32,557 nucleotides of DNA from Gammaproteobacteria bacterium. GTDB taxonomy: Bacteria > Pseudomonadota > Gammaproteobacteria > Ga0077536. Position 1 is the first letter of the stretch; each line of letters starts with the position of its first letter. Of this stretch, positions 8,219 to 16,029 are shown one piece after another. The DNA lies in the NCBI GenBank assembly GCA_030429865.1, contig JAUIFX010000027.1, forward strand, positions 1 through 32,557, read 5' to 3'. Under the pieces are notes generated by a model. That model was not told the DNA's origin, did no database searches, and saw only the letters and a program-made list of their open reading frames with translations. A program made the translations under genes and the position numbers.

Positions 8219-9124
8219 CTAACTCGACGGTCCACGCGCGCCCCGCTTCCCTTCCCGCAGCGCGCCCGGCGTGACGCCCAGGCGGGCGCGGAACAGCCGT
8301 GTCATGTGGGCCTGGTCGTTGAAGCCGCAGGCAGGGGCAATCTGCTTGAGCGGCAGCTCGCCGGCCTCGACCAGCTCGCGGGCACGCGCCACGCGCCGAT
8401 CGATCACGTAGGAATAGGGCGCACAACCGAAGGTCTTGCGGAAGCGCCGGTTGAAGCTGCACACACCGAGGCCGGCGGCGGCCGCGAGCGCGTCGAGATC
8501 GATACCGGCGTCGAGATGGCTCTCGATGTAATCCACCACGCGCCGGCGCTGCTGGGCGCTCAGGCCGCTCGCATCGACTGCTTCGCGGAAAGTCACCGAC
8601 GAATAGCAGCGCAGCAGGTGCAGCCCGAGCTGGGTGGCGAGCGCCTCGACGTAGAGCGCGCCACCCACCGCCTGTTGCGCGGCCTCGGCCTGGATCGCGC
8701 CGACGGTCGCGGTGATCACCGGATCGTCGACATTGAGCACGTCGCGCAGCCGCACGTCGGTGACGCTGCGGTCGAGTGCTTCGCTGGCGAGCTTGTTGAG
8801 CAGTTCGCCGGTGAGATAGACGTGACTGACGTCGACGTTCTGCGACCAGTTCCAGTCCGAACGCTGCGCGCGCGTCAGCAGCGAGACGCTGCCTGGGGCG
8901 CACCGGGTCTGCGTCCACGAGCCGTCGAAGCGCCGCTCCATCGGCGTATCCCCGCGCTTGTAGGACACCACCATGTAATCCCGCATGGGCGGGATGTAGA
9001 CGTCCTGGCCAAGATAGCGGTAGCTGCGCAGCGCCACGCCACGCCAGCCCAGGCCGTCGCTGCGCGCGATGATCTCGCCGGGCACCCAGCGCGGCAACTC
9101 CTCCGGTGTGATCAGGTCTGACAT
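8219..9124 (-). CDS. AraC/XylS-family transcriptional regulator
   Basis: The 301-residue protein has a variable N-terminal sensing half and a C-terminal AraC DNA-binding domain from about residue 195. Its first helix-turn-helix (LDALAAAAGLGVCSFNRRFRK) and second (LKQIAPACGFNDQAHMTRLFRARLGVTPGALR) are both clear. Two in-frame ATGs exist. The one at 9124 is chosen because GGAGG lies ten bases upstream, whereas the ATG at 9133 would almost touch it. It is divergent from the flavin monooxygenase gene across 414 bp, the classic arrangement for a local activator. The inducer cannot be read from the sequence. Confidence 0.9.
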   Translation of the reverse strand: MSDLITPEELPRWVPGEIIARSDGLGWRGVALRSYRYLGQDVYIPPMRDYMVVSYKRGDTPMERRFDGSWTQTRCAPGSVSLLTRAQRSDWNWSQNVDVSHVYLTGELLNKLASEALDRSVTDVRLRDVLNVDDPVITATVGAIQAEAAQQAVGGALYVEALATQLGLHLLRCYSSVTFREAVDASGLSAQQRRRVVDYIESHLDAGIDLDALAAAAGLGVCSFNRRFRKTFGCAPYSYVIDRRVARARELVEAGELPLKQIAPACGFNDQAHMTRLFRARLGVTPGALREGKRGARGPSS

Positions 9125-9538
9125 GTGCGGCATTCCTCCCGCCGGGTCCGCGCGCCATCCGGCCGGAAAGCTTAGGACAGCGTGCCCACCTTGGCAATTC
9201 GGTGAGCCAGATCAAGAGTTTAGCGGGAAAACCCGGGAAAGGCTTGCCGGGTGCCGGGCGCCGGGGGAGAATCCGCCGACGCCGCGCCCTGCACGGTGCG
9301 CGCCGCGGTCGTGTCGTGCCCATCGCAGCCACGGGCGAAGCCGGGGCGCGCGTGCGCGAAATGTGCAAAGCACCGTCGCGCTTCGTGCAATACACCCCGG
9401 GCAGGCAGCGCGACACTCACATCCTGCGTCACCGCCGTCCGCGCGGTGCGCCCCCTGAAGTCCCCGGTCCGGAGGCGCCCAGCCGCGCCCGCTCGGGGCA
9501 CGAACACGCGATTGACGAAAATAGTGGAGGTACTGTTG
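9125..9538. promoter_or_regulatory. Divergent control region, 414 bp, AraC regulator / monooxygenase
   Basis: No convincing coding frame is present. A direct repeat CGGGAAA occurs at 9224-9230 and 9234-9240, one helical turn apart, which suits AraC-type half-sites. On the minus strand TTGCCA (9192-9197) and TAAGCT (9169-9174) are 17 bp apart and could serve the regulator gene, though the -10 is poor. A GGAGG ribosome site at 9526-9530 serves the monooxygenase. Confidence 0.4.
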
Positions 9539-11170
9539 ATGACTCAGGCAAAAGGCAACGGCGCTGGCGCCGGTACGGATTTCGACGCGGTCGTGGTGGG
9601 AGCCGGCGTCGCCGGGCTCTACCAGCTCCACAAGCTGCGCGAAATGGGGCTCAAAGTGCAATCGATCGACGCTGCCAGCGACGTCGGCGGCACCTGGTAC
9701 TGGAACTGCTACCCGGGCGCGCGGGTGGATTCGCAGTCCTACATCTACCAGTACTGGTTCTCCGACGAACTGGTCAACGAGTGGAACTGGAGCGAGCGCT
9801 TCCCGGGCCAGCCGGAGACCGAGCGCTACCTCAACTTCGTCGCCGACAAGCTCGACCTGCGCAAGGACATCCGCTTCAACACGCGCGTCACCGGCGCGGA
9901 GTGGGACGAAGCCGCCGCGCGCTGGACCATCCGGACCGACAAGGGCGACACCCTGACCGCGCAGTTCTTCATCAGCTGCGCCGGCATGCTCTCGGCGCCC
10001 AAGGTGCCGCCCTTCCCGGGGCACGAGAAGTTCAAGGGCATCATCGCGCACACCGCGCGCTACCCGCGCGAAGGCATCGACCTGAAGGGCAAGCGCGTCG
10101 GCGTCGTCGGCACCGGCGCGACCGGCATCCAGGTCATCCAGACGGTGGCCAAGGAAGCAGGCGAACTCAAGGTCTTCCAGCGCACCCCGCAGTACGCGGT
10201 ACCGATGCGCAACCCGAAGTACAACGATGCCGACCGCGCCGCGTTCAAGGCCAAGGCCCAAGAACTCGAGAACCTCGTCAACCACACCTTCGCGGGCTTC
10301 GATTTCGACGTGCTGCCCGAATCCTGGTACGACCTGACGCCGGAGCAGCGCCGCGCCAAGCTCGAGGAAATCTGGGCCGACGGCTCGCTCAGCTTCTGGG
10401 TCGGCAGCTTCCCCGAAGTGCTCACCGACGAGAAGGTCGGCGAAGAGGTCTCCGAGTGGGTGCGCGAGAAGATTCGCGCACGCATCGACGATCCCGAGCT
10501 GGCCGAGAAGCTGGTGCCGTATCACTACAGCTTCGGCACCTACCGCGTGCCGCTCGAGAACGGCTTCTACGATGCGTTCAACCAGGACAACGTGGAACTG
10601 GTCGAGGTCAAGGAGAACCCCATCGAGTGCTTCACCGAGACCGGGCTGAAACTCGCCTCGGGTGAGGAGTACGAGCTCGACGTCGTCATCCTCGCCACGG
10701 GCTTCGACGCCGGCACCGGCGCCCTCACCCGCATGGACATCCACGGCCGCAACGGCATCTCGCTGACCGAGGAATGGGGCAAGGACATCCGCTCGACGCT
10801 GGGCCTCCAGGTCAGCGGCTTCCCCAACCTGTTCACGGTCGCCGGCCCGCTGGCGCCGTCAACCGCGTTCTGCAACATGACCACCTGCCTGCAGCAGCAG
10901 GTCGACTGGGTCACCGACTGCATCGCCTACCTGCGCGACAAGCACGCGAAGTCGATCGAGCCGACCGTCGAGAAGCAGGACGAGTGGGTCGAACACCACG
11001 ACGAGGTCGCCAACGCGACGCTGCTCGTACGCACCAACTCGTGGTACACCGGCGCCAACATCGAGGGCAAGCCGCGCCGGCTACTGTCCTACATCGGTGG
11101 CGTCGGCCACTACCGCCAGGTCTGCGACGACATCAAGGCCAGCGGCTACCAGGGCTTCTCCATCGCCTGA
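9539..11170 (+). CDS. Flavin-containing monooxygenase, Baeyer-Villiger type I-like
   Basis: The 543-residue product should bind FAD and NADPH and insert oxygen next to a ketone or into a related substrate. The FAD Rossmann motif GAGVAG is at 21-26. The second Baeyer-Villiger signature, GGTWYWNCYPGARVD, is intact at 50-64. The NADPH motif GTGATG is at 191-196. The main fingerprint FxGxxxHxxxW(P/D) appears at 165-176 as FKGIIAHTARYP, with Tyr (175) instead of Trp. The start ATG at 9539 is set by GGAGG eight bases upstream; an open frame before it lacks family similarity. The substrate is unknown. The divergent AraC-family gene probably controls it. Confidence 0.88.
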   Translation: MTQAKGNGAGAGTDFDAVVVGAGVAGLYQLHKLREMGLKVQSIDAASDVGGTWYWNCYPGARVDSQSYIYQYWFSDELVNEWNWSERFPGQPETERYLNFVADKLDLRKDIRFNTRVTGAEWDEAAARWTIRTDKGDTLTAQFFISCAGMLSAPKVPPFPGHEKFKGIIAHTARYPREGIDLKGKRVGVVGTGATGIQVIQTVAKEAGELKVFQRTPQYAVPMRNPKYNDADRAAFKAKAQELENLVNHTFAGFDFDVLPESWYDLTPEQRRAKLEEIWADGSLSFWVGSFPEVLTDEKVGEEVSEWVREKIRARIDDPELAEKLVPYHYSFGTYRVPLENGFYDAFNQDNVELVEVKENPIECFTETGLKLASGEEYELDVVILATGFDAGTGALTRMDIHGRNGISLTEEWGKDIRSTLGLQVSGFPNLFTVAGPLAPSTAFCNMTTCLQQQVDWVTDCIAYLRDKHAKSIEPTVEKQDEWVEHHDEVANATLLVRTNSWYTGANIEGKPRRLLSYIGGVGHYRQVCDDIKASGYQGFSIA

Positions 11171-11198
11171 GCCGCCGGGAGACGCCCGTCCGGCCTCT

Positions 11199-11246
11199 CC
11201 CCGCCCCGTCGCGGCAGCTGCCCGGCGGGGCGCCGCGAAGCGGCGC
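11199..11246. terminator. GC-rich hairpins between convergent genes
   Basis: The 79-bp gap between the monooxygenase and ttcA holds CGCCGC/GCGGCG arms around a GAA loop (11230-11246), and a looser CCCCGCC/GGCGGGG pairing before it. No U-tract follows on either strand, so termination here would be weak or factor-dependent. Confidence 0.3.
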
Positions 11247-11249
11247 GTC

Positions 11250-12149
11250 TCAGGACGCGCCGGCTTCGTCTTCTCCCCCCATCAACCAGGCCCGAGCGTC
11301 GTGACGCGCCTGCGCGGCATCCGTGCCGAGGGCGGCGAAATCGAACAGCGCGCCGTCGGCCAGGTGCGAGGGAACCACGTTCTGCAGCGCGCGGAACACG
11401 TTCTCGACGCGGCCCGGCTGTTCGCGTTCCCACTCGGCGAGCATCGCCTTTACGCGCACGCGCTGCAGGCCATCCTGGCTGCCGCACAGGTTGCACGGAA
11501 TGATGGGGAATTCTCGCGCAGCGGCGTAGCGCTCGATGTCGGCCTCGCGGCAATAGGCGAGCGGGCGGATGACGACGTGGCGGCCGTCGTCGCTGAGCAG
11601 CTTCGGCGGCATACCCTTGAGCTTCGAGCCGAAGAACATGTTGAGGAACAATGTCTCGACGATGTCGTCGCGGTGATGGCCGAGCGCAATGCGGGTGATG
11701 CCGTGCTCGGCGGCGAAGCGGTAGAGGATGCCGCGGCGCAGACGCGAGCACAGCCCGCACATCGTGCGCCCTTCGGGGACCACGCGCTTGACCACCTGGT
11801 AGGTGTCCTGCTCGATGATGTGATGTTCGAGGTCTAGCCCCGCCAGGTAGTCACGCATGATCTCCGGCGGATAGCCCGGCTGTTTCTGGTCGAGATGCAC
11901 GGCGACGAGTTCGAAGTCGACCGGCGCGCGCTCGCGCAGGCTCATCAGCATCTCGAGCAGGGTGTAGGAATCCTTGCCGCCGGACAGGCACACCATCACG
12001 CGATCGCCGGCGCCGATCATGTCGTAGTCGCCGATCGCCTTGCCGGTCAGCCGCCGCAGGCGCTGTTGCAGCTTGCCGGCATCGACGCGCTGCTTGCGCG
12101 GATCCTGCCGGCGTGCGGGGACAGGCAACTTGACGGGTGTGACGTTCAC
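11250..12149 (-). CDS. ttcA: tRNA 2-thiocytidine(32) synthetase TtcA
   Basis: The 299-residue enzyme thiolates cytidine 32 of certain tRNAs using ATP and an iron-sulfur cluster. The PP-loop ATP motif SGGKDS is at 56-61. CGLC at 131-134 and CNLC at 219-222 supply the cluster and sulfur-handling cysteines. [18 protein letters not shown] (157-174) is typical of TtcA. The start is GTG at 12147-12149, with no strong ribosome site. It follows speD on the same strand after 157 bp and is probably transcribed separately. Confidence 0.95.
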   Translation of the reverse strand: MNVTPVKLPVPARRQDPRKQRVDAGKLQQRLRRLTGKAIGDYDMIGAGDRVMVCLSGGKDSYTLLEMLMSLRERAPVDFELVAVHLDQKQPGYPPEIMRDYLAGLDLEHHIIEQDTYQVVKRVVPEGRTMCGLCSRLRRGILYRFAAEHGITRIALGHHRDDIVETLFLNMFFGSKLKGMPPKLLSDDGRHVVIRPLAYCREADIERYAAAREFPIIPCNLCGSQDGLQRVRVKAMLAEWEREQPGRVENVFRALQNVVPSHLADGALFDFAALGTDAAQARHDARAWLMGGEDEAGAS

Positions 12150-12306
12150 GGCGAGAAACTATCCGGGGAAGCGGCGCAGGGCCTCGATCTTAGCAGGCGC
12201 CGGCCAAGCGGCGCTCCCGGGAACGGCATGGGTAAGGTCGGCGGGAACGGCGCCCCGGCAGGCCTTGCGCACTGCCGGGACACGCCGCGAAGGATTACCC
12301 CTTCTT

Positions 12307-12717
12307 TCAGGCCACGCTCTGCATCGCGCTGGCCGGCTCGCAGCCCCGTTTGAACAGGCGCGTCTCGATACGCCCCGGACGGAACGCCTCGGTGAGGATC
12401 GGCACGGTGAGGTTCGGATCGCAATCACCACACATGAACACGTCGATCGCGGCGTAGCCGCGTTCCGGCCAGGTGTGGATGCTGATGTGGCTCTCCGCCA
12501 GCACCGTCACGCCGCTTACGCCCTGGCCTTCGCCGAACGGGTGATAGTAGGCATGCAGCACCGTCGCCCCGGCCGCGTGGGCGGCCTGGTCCAGGGTCTG
12601 CTCGATGACCGCGGCATCGGTCAGGTGGCAGGCATCCCACAGCTCGACGAGCAGGTGGTCACCGGCATAAGCGTTACCGCGTGCATCCTTCTTGAAGTGA
12701 TCGGGCAGCTCTTTCAT
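12307..12717 (-). CDS. speD: S-adenosylmethionine decarboxylase proenzyme (canonical SpeD)
   Basis: The 136-residue proenzyme cleaves itself between Glu75 and Ser76 (LAESHISIH) to form the pyruvoyl group. It makes decarboxylated AdoMet, the aminopropyl donor for spermidine. The motif ESHISIHTWPERGYAAIDVFMC includes the Ser (76), proton-donor His (81), Trp83, Glu85 and Cys96 at the spacing of the short bacterial/archaeal (Thermotoga-type) enzymes. Its ATG overlaps the speE stop (ATGA, 12714-12717), so the two are translationally coupled. Compare the divergent paralogue at 13583-13981. Confidence 0.95.
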   Translation of the reverse strand: MKELPDHFKKDARGNAYAGDHLLVELWDACHLTDAAVIEQTLDQAAHAAGATVLHAYYHPFGEGQGVSGVTVLAESHISIHTWPERGYAAIDVFMCGDCDPNLTVPILTEAFRPGRIETRLFKRGCEPASAMQSVA

Positions 12718-13580
12718 TGTTTTTTCCCCTCCACCGCATCTTCGATCCAGCGGGGCAGCATGAAACTCGCATGGTGCACCACCGGCGAATAATGCCGGGT
12801 CTCTCCCGTCAGCCCGGCATAGCGCGCGGACAACGTGTCGACATCCGGTGTCAGCACCGTGGCGTCACGGCCGGCGACGCCGAAGGTCATGTAACCCCCA
12901 TAGTACGTCGGTACGGCCGCGATGTACGCACCCGCGGACAGGCCCAGCCGCCGCAACGCCGAAACCGTGCGAGCCGCTTCGTCACGCTGGAAGAACACCA
13001 CGCCGTCCTGGGCGCTGAGCGCGCCCCGGGGCGAGAGTGCGTCCCGGCAGAGCCGATAGAACTCGTCGGAGTACAGCGCCTCGGCCATACCGATGGGGTC
13101 GGTCGAATCGATCAGGATCGCATCGTACTCGCCGGTGTGCGCCTTCATGTACTGAAAGGCATCCTGGACCACGATTTCGACCCGCGGATCGTCGAACGAA
13201 CGGCCCCCGTCGTTCAGGCTAGGCAGGAACTCGCGCGCGCTGGAGATGACGACCTCGTCGATTTCGACGAGGTCGACTTTCTCCACCGGGTGCTTGAGCA
13301 CTTCGCGCAAGGTCCCGCCATCACCGCCGCCGACGATCATCACGCGCCTGGGCTCGGCCACCGACAACAGCGGCACGTGCGCCAGCATCTCGTGATAGAT
13401 GAACTCGTCCGCTTCGGTGGTCTGCACGATACCGTCGAGGACCAGGACGCGCCCCAGGTAGGGCACGTCGTAGATCCGGATCGACTGGTACTCGGTGTCG
13501 GCCTCGAACAGCAGCGTGTCGTAAAAGAACCCCTGGAAAGCCTGTCCCGTGTACAGGCTTTCTACGAACTGGCCGGCCAC
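12714..13580 (-). CDS. speE: Spermidine synthase (polyamine aminopropyltransferase)
   Basis: The 288-residue enzyme transfers the aminopropyl group of decarboxylated AdoMet to putrescine. Visible landmarks are the N-terminal Y.S..IYD.PYLGRVLVLDG segment, HEMLAHVPL (63-71), the nucleotide-binding GGGDGGTLREVLKHP (84-98), the acidic VEIDEVV (105-111), QDAFQYM (139-145) and the catalytic loop IDSTDPIG (157-164). It lies between the two SpeD-family genes, with two bases after the upstream paralogue and a four-base overlap with speD. All three are evidently one operon. Confidence 0.96.
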   Translation of the reverse strand: MAGQFVESLYTGQAFQGFFYDTLLFEADTEYQSIRIYDVPYLGRVLVLDGIVQTTEADEFIYHEMLAHVPLLSVAEPRRVMIVGGGDGGTLREVLKHPVEKVDLVEIDEVVISSAREFLPSLNDGGRSFDDPRVEIVVQDAFQYMKAHTGEYDAILIDSTDPIGMAEALYSDEFYRLCRDALSPRGALSAQDGVVFFQRDEAARTVSALRRLGLSAGAYIAAVPTYYGGYMTFGVAGRDATVLTPDVDTLSARYAGLTGETRHYSPVVHHASFMLPRWIEDAVEGKKQ

Positions 13581-13582
13581 CC

Positions 13583-13981
13583 TCAGCTCGCCTTTTGCAG
13601 CGATGCCTGGAATTTACCGCGTTCGATCAGGTGCAGCTCCACGACTTCGGGCTCGAAGTACTTCCTGCAGCAAGCCACCGCCAGGTCGTTGTCGAAAGCC
13701 TTGCAGGAGAAGATGTCGATATAGACCTGACCGAGGTTCTCCGCGAAATGCGCGCAGATGTTCGAGGTCTCTATCAGTTGTAGCAGTGTGTAACCGGCCG
13801 CATCGTACGAATGCGTGGCGAAGTGCTCGAGCTGAGGCTCGCCGTACGCTTTCATCTTGATGGTTTCGACGAGATCCTTGACCCACGAACGCAGGTGATC
13901 AGCATCGATGAGACGGTCCCGCGGGCAGCCCGCGAGGTCGATTATGAGGTGTTGCCCCCAGATAGGTTGATGTTCAGACAT
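13583..13981 (-). CDS. Divergent SpeD paralogue (pyruvoyl-dependent decarboxylase candidate)
   Basis: The 132-residue protein belongs to the AdoMet decarboxylase family: an N-terminal GQHLIIDLAGC strand, then GYTLLQLIETSNICAHF and YIDIFSC. Aligned with the canonical SpeD in this operon, Ser73, His78 and Cys93 keep the exact Ser-His-Cys spacing needed for self-cleavage and catalysis. The residue before Ser is Thr instead of Glu. The Trp and Glu of HTWPE, linked to AdoMet binding, are replaced (HFAEN). SpeD homologues that have become pyruvoyl-dependent ornithine or arginine decarboxylases are known; that is my leading inference here, as it would supply putrescine or agmatine beside speE. ATG 13981 is preferred to a GTG at 13996 because a G-rich ribosome site precedes it. 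Confidence 0.8.
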   Translation of the reverse strand: MSEHQPIWGQHLIIDLAGCPRDRLIDADHLRSWVKDLVETIKMKAYGEPQLEHFATHSYDAAGYTLLQLIETSNICAHFAENLGQVYIDIFSCKAFDNDLAVACCRKYFEPEVVELHLIERGKFQASLQKAS

Positions 13982-14195
13982 CGGTATTACCCCCACCCAG
14001 CAAGGTCTTTGAAATCGCAGTGCCGTTCACGGCTCTGCGCCCAGTCGGTCCGGACTTGGTACCGGACCCGGCCGAGGCTATGAAACGGCTTGGTTCACCT
14101 CCTTCGGTCTTGAATTACGCCGCCAGTCACTCACGGAGGAGGCGCAGGGTATAGATCTCCGGCCAGAATGCAAGCGTTATTTCGCGCTGCAGCGT
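13982..14195 (-). promoter_or_regulatory. Structured leader/promoter region of the polyamine operon
   Basis: Read on the minus strand, three potential helices precede the SpeD paralogue. First, CCTCCT (14142-14137) can pair with AGGAGG (14103-14098), which lies inside a near-perfect anti-16S match AAGGAGGTGA that has no start codon after it. Second, a 7-bp GGTCCGG/CCGGACC hairpin with an 8-base loop occupies 14068-14047. Third, a stem of 5 + 4 bp with one mismatch and a tetraloop occupies 14039-14016. A weak TATACC -10 lies near 14153-14148. An 18-codon GTG frame (14134-14078) spans the SD-like motif. I do not recognise a named riboswitch. Confidence 0.4.
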
Positions 14196-14972
14196 TCAGT
14201 CCTGATCGGGGCCGGTTTCCTGCGCCTGGAGGGCGTTTTCGAGCATGCCGGCGAGGCGTCCCGCCCAGGCCCCGGCGGCCCCGGGAGCGTCGAGCAGGTC
14301 CTGCCGACACTCGAGCAGGGCATTCGGCAGACCGCGCGCGAGCGCGTGGACCGGGATGCCGTAATCCTCGGCGTCGATGCGGTAGGGTTGGTTGTCACCG
14401 ACGACGAGGTCGCCGGGTTCGCGCGCGGCCGCGATCAGCGCCTCGGCGAAGCGCCGGTCGGTGCCCGACAGCACCGCCAGGTGCCACGGCCGCCGGGCGC
14501 CGTCGTAGACCGGCGTGAAGCTGTGCACGGCAACGTAGACGCTGGCCTGGCGGCGTGCCGCGCGCGCGTCGAGCAGGCGTGCGATGGCGTCGTGGTAAGG
14601 CGCGTGCACGGCGGCCAGGCGCGCCGCGCGCGCAGCCGCGTCGAGGCCGCGGTTGCCCGGCACCTCGACGCGCTCGGAGCGCGCGGGAACGAGCTGCGTG
14701 CTGTCCGCGGGACGGTTGCAGTCGACGACGAGACGCGAATAGGGCTGCCACACGAGCGTCGCGTCGAGACGGGCGGAGAGCGCACGCGCGAGGTCCAGCG
14801 CGCCGATGTCCCAGCCGACGTGCGTCAGCAGCGCGCCGGCGGCGAGGCCGAGGTCGCCGAGGGCACGCGGCAGGCGCGTGCCGGCGTGGTCACAGGTGAG
14901 GAAGAACGGCGAGGCGGCATCGGCACGCTCGACGACGTAGGGCGCCGGCTCGTCGGCGGCGAGCAGGCTCAC
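14196..14972 (-). CDS. N-formylglutamate amidohydrolase family protein
   Basis: The 258-residue product has the family motifs CDHAG (27-31), HVGWDIGA (51-58), YSRLVVDCNR (78-87), a VHSFTPV segment near 149 and DNQPY near 195. Known members hydrolyse N-formyl-L-glutamate at the end of one histidine degradation route, but no hut genes are nearby. Its partners instead are a carboxylate-amine ligase and a deacylase, so the substrate is probably another N-acyl amino acid or amide. The start is GTG at 14970-14972, 31 bases after the deacylase stop, with no strong ribosome site. Family is confident, substrate unknown. Confidence 0.85.
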   Translation of the reverse strand: MSLLAADEPAPYVVERADAASPFFLTCDHAGTRLPRALGDLGLAAGALLTHVGWDIGALDLARALSARLDATLVWQPYSRLVVDCNRPADSTQLVPARSERVEVPGNRGLDAAARAARLAAVHAPYHDAIARLLDARAARRQASVYVAVHSFTPVYDGARRPWHLAVLSGTDRRFAEALIAAAREPGDLVVGDNQPYRIDAEDYGIPVHALARGLPNALLECRQDLLDAPGAAGAWAGRLAGMLENALQAQETGPDQD

Positions 14973-15003
14973 GCGGCGGCGCCGGGTACGTGGACAGCGA
15001 CGC

Positions 15004-16029
15004 TCATGGCACGGCGCGCCCGCGCCGGTCGATGCGCTGCATCAGGTAGCACAGGCAGTCGAGCCGTACCGCGTTGGCGTCCAGCGTGAGCATCGACGGC
15101 AGCGCGTCGCGGGCCAGGACGATGTCGTCGCCGGGATAGTCGAACACCGCGTCGATCGCGCCACCCCCGGCATCGACGACGTCCAGGCGATGCGCATGGC
15201 GCGCACCGAGACGCCCGAAGCGGGTCCCCGCGGCGAGCTCGCTGAAGTTCAGGTGATCGAGGTCGGGTCGAAACTCGAAGTCGGCCGGCGCGCCGTCGAA
15301 CGACAGGCTCGCCGCCGGCGGTACGCGCACGATCCAGCCGGTGCGCATGAGGTCGAGGTCGTGTTCCGGCACCGGCGCGTGCGGCAGCTCGGCGAGATGC
15401 AGGCAGGCATCGATGTAGGCCTCGGCATGCGCGATGTTCGCCGCGACGCCGGCCTTGCCGCATTCGACGGTGACCGCCGGACAGAGCGTGGCGAGCGCCT
15501 GGGACTGCACACCGGTGGGCTCGGTGAAGTAGACGACCGTGCGGCTGAACAGTCGCGCGAGGTGCAGCCAGCGCTCGTCGAGGCGGTTGACGCAGCCGTA
15601 GTGCGGATTGAGCCCGGTGTTGTTGTGGATGTCGATACTCGCGAACGGCGCCCGCTGGCGCACGTAGTCGAAGACCTCCGCTATCAGGGCCTGCTCGGAC
15701 GACGCGGCGAGACGCGTGCCCGGCCACACGCGGTTGTAGTCCTGCTGCCCGGGCAGTGTGCGCAGGTTGCGCGCGGCGGCCGCCACGTTGCCGACGAACA
15801 ACAGCAGCGGGCGCGGCAGCCCGCGCGCCGCGTGGCGCGCGAGCACCCGCTTGGCCGCCTCGAAGCCGGTGTCCTCGTTGCCGTGCAGCAGCGTCGAGAC
15901 GAACAGCGGCGCGCCCGCGCGGCCGGGCAGGTCGAACAGGGTCGGGCCGCCGAGCAGGCGCTCGAGCTCGCTCGTCCGCGCCGTCAACAATCCCGGCGGC
16001 AGCCGCTCGACGACGCGCAGGGCGCTCAC
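15004..16029 (-). CDS. Succinylglutamate desuccinylase/aspartoacylase-family deacylase
   Basis: The 341-residue protein is an M14-like zinc amidohydrolase. The zinc ligands are recognisable as HGNE (His49, Glu52) and SIDIHNNTG (His135). DYNRVWPG (98-105) provides substrate-binding residues, and VTVECGKAG (Glu189) gives the general base. Relatives remove succinyl or acetyl groups from amino acids, or act on other amides. The start is GTG at 16027-16029, overlapping the stop of the GCS2 gene (GTGA), which sets the start and implies coupling. Since no arginine succinyltransferase genes are visible, a standard AstE role is unlikely. Confidence 0.85.
   Translation of the reverse strand: MSALRVVERLPPGLLTARTSELERLLGGPTLFDLPGRAGAPLFVSTLLHGNEDTGFEAAKRVLARHAARGLPRPLLLFVGNVAAAARNLRTLPGQQDYNRVWPGTRLAASSEQALIAEVFDYVRQRAPFASIDIHNNTGLNPHYGCVNRLDERWLHLARLFSRTVVYFTEPTGVQSQALATLCPAVTVECGKAGVAANIAHAEAYIDACLHLAELPHAPVPEHDLDLMRTGWIVRVPPAASLSFDGAPADFEFRPDLDHLNFSELAAGTRFGRLGARHAHRLDVVDAGGGAIDAVFDYPGDDIVLARDALPSMLTLDANAVRLDCLCYLMQRIDRRGRAVP

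Noticed and set aside
9251-9538. 96-codon N-terminal extension of the flavin monooxygenase frame.
   Set aside because: It precedes a strong ribosome site and the conserved FAD motif, and its Cys/Arg-rich composition is unlike the family.
14078-14134. 18-codon GTG frame in the polyamine leader (minus strand).
   Set aside because: No ribosome site precedes its GTG, so it is not called as a gene; kept only as part of the leader observation.
14969-15005. A 12-codon frame overlapping the deacylase stop (ATGA) before the amidohydrolase gene.
   Set aside because: Too short, out of frame with the amidohydrolase, and without independent support.
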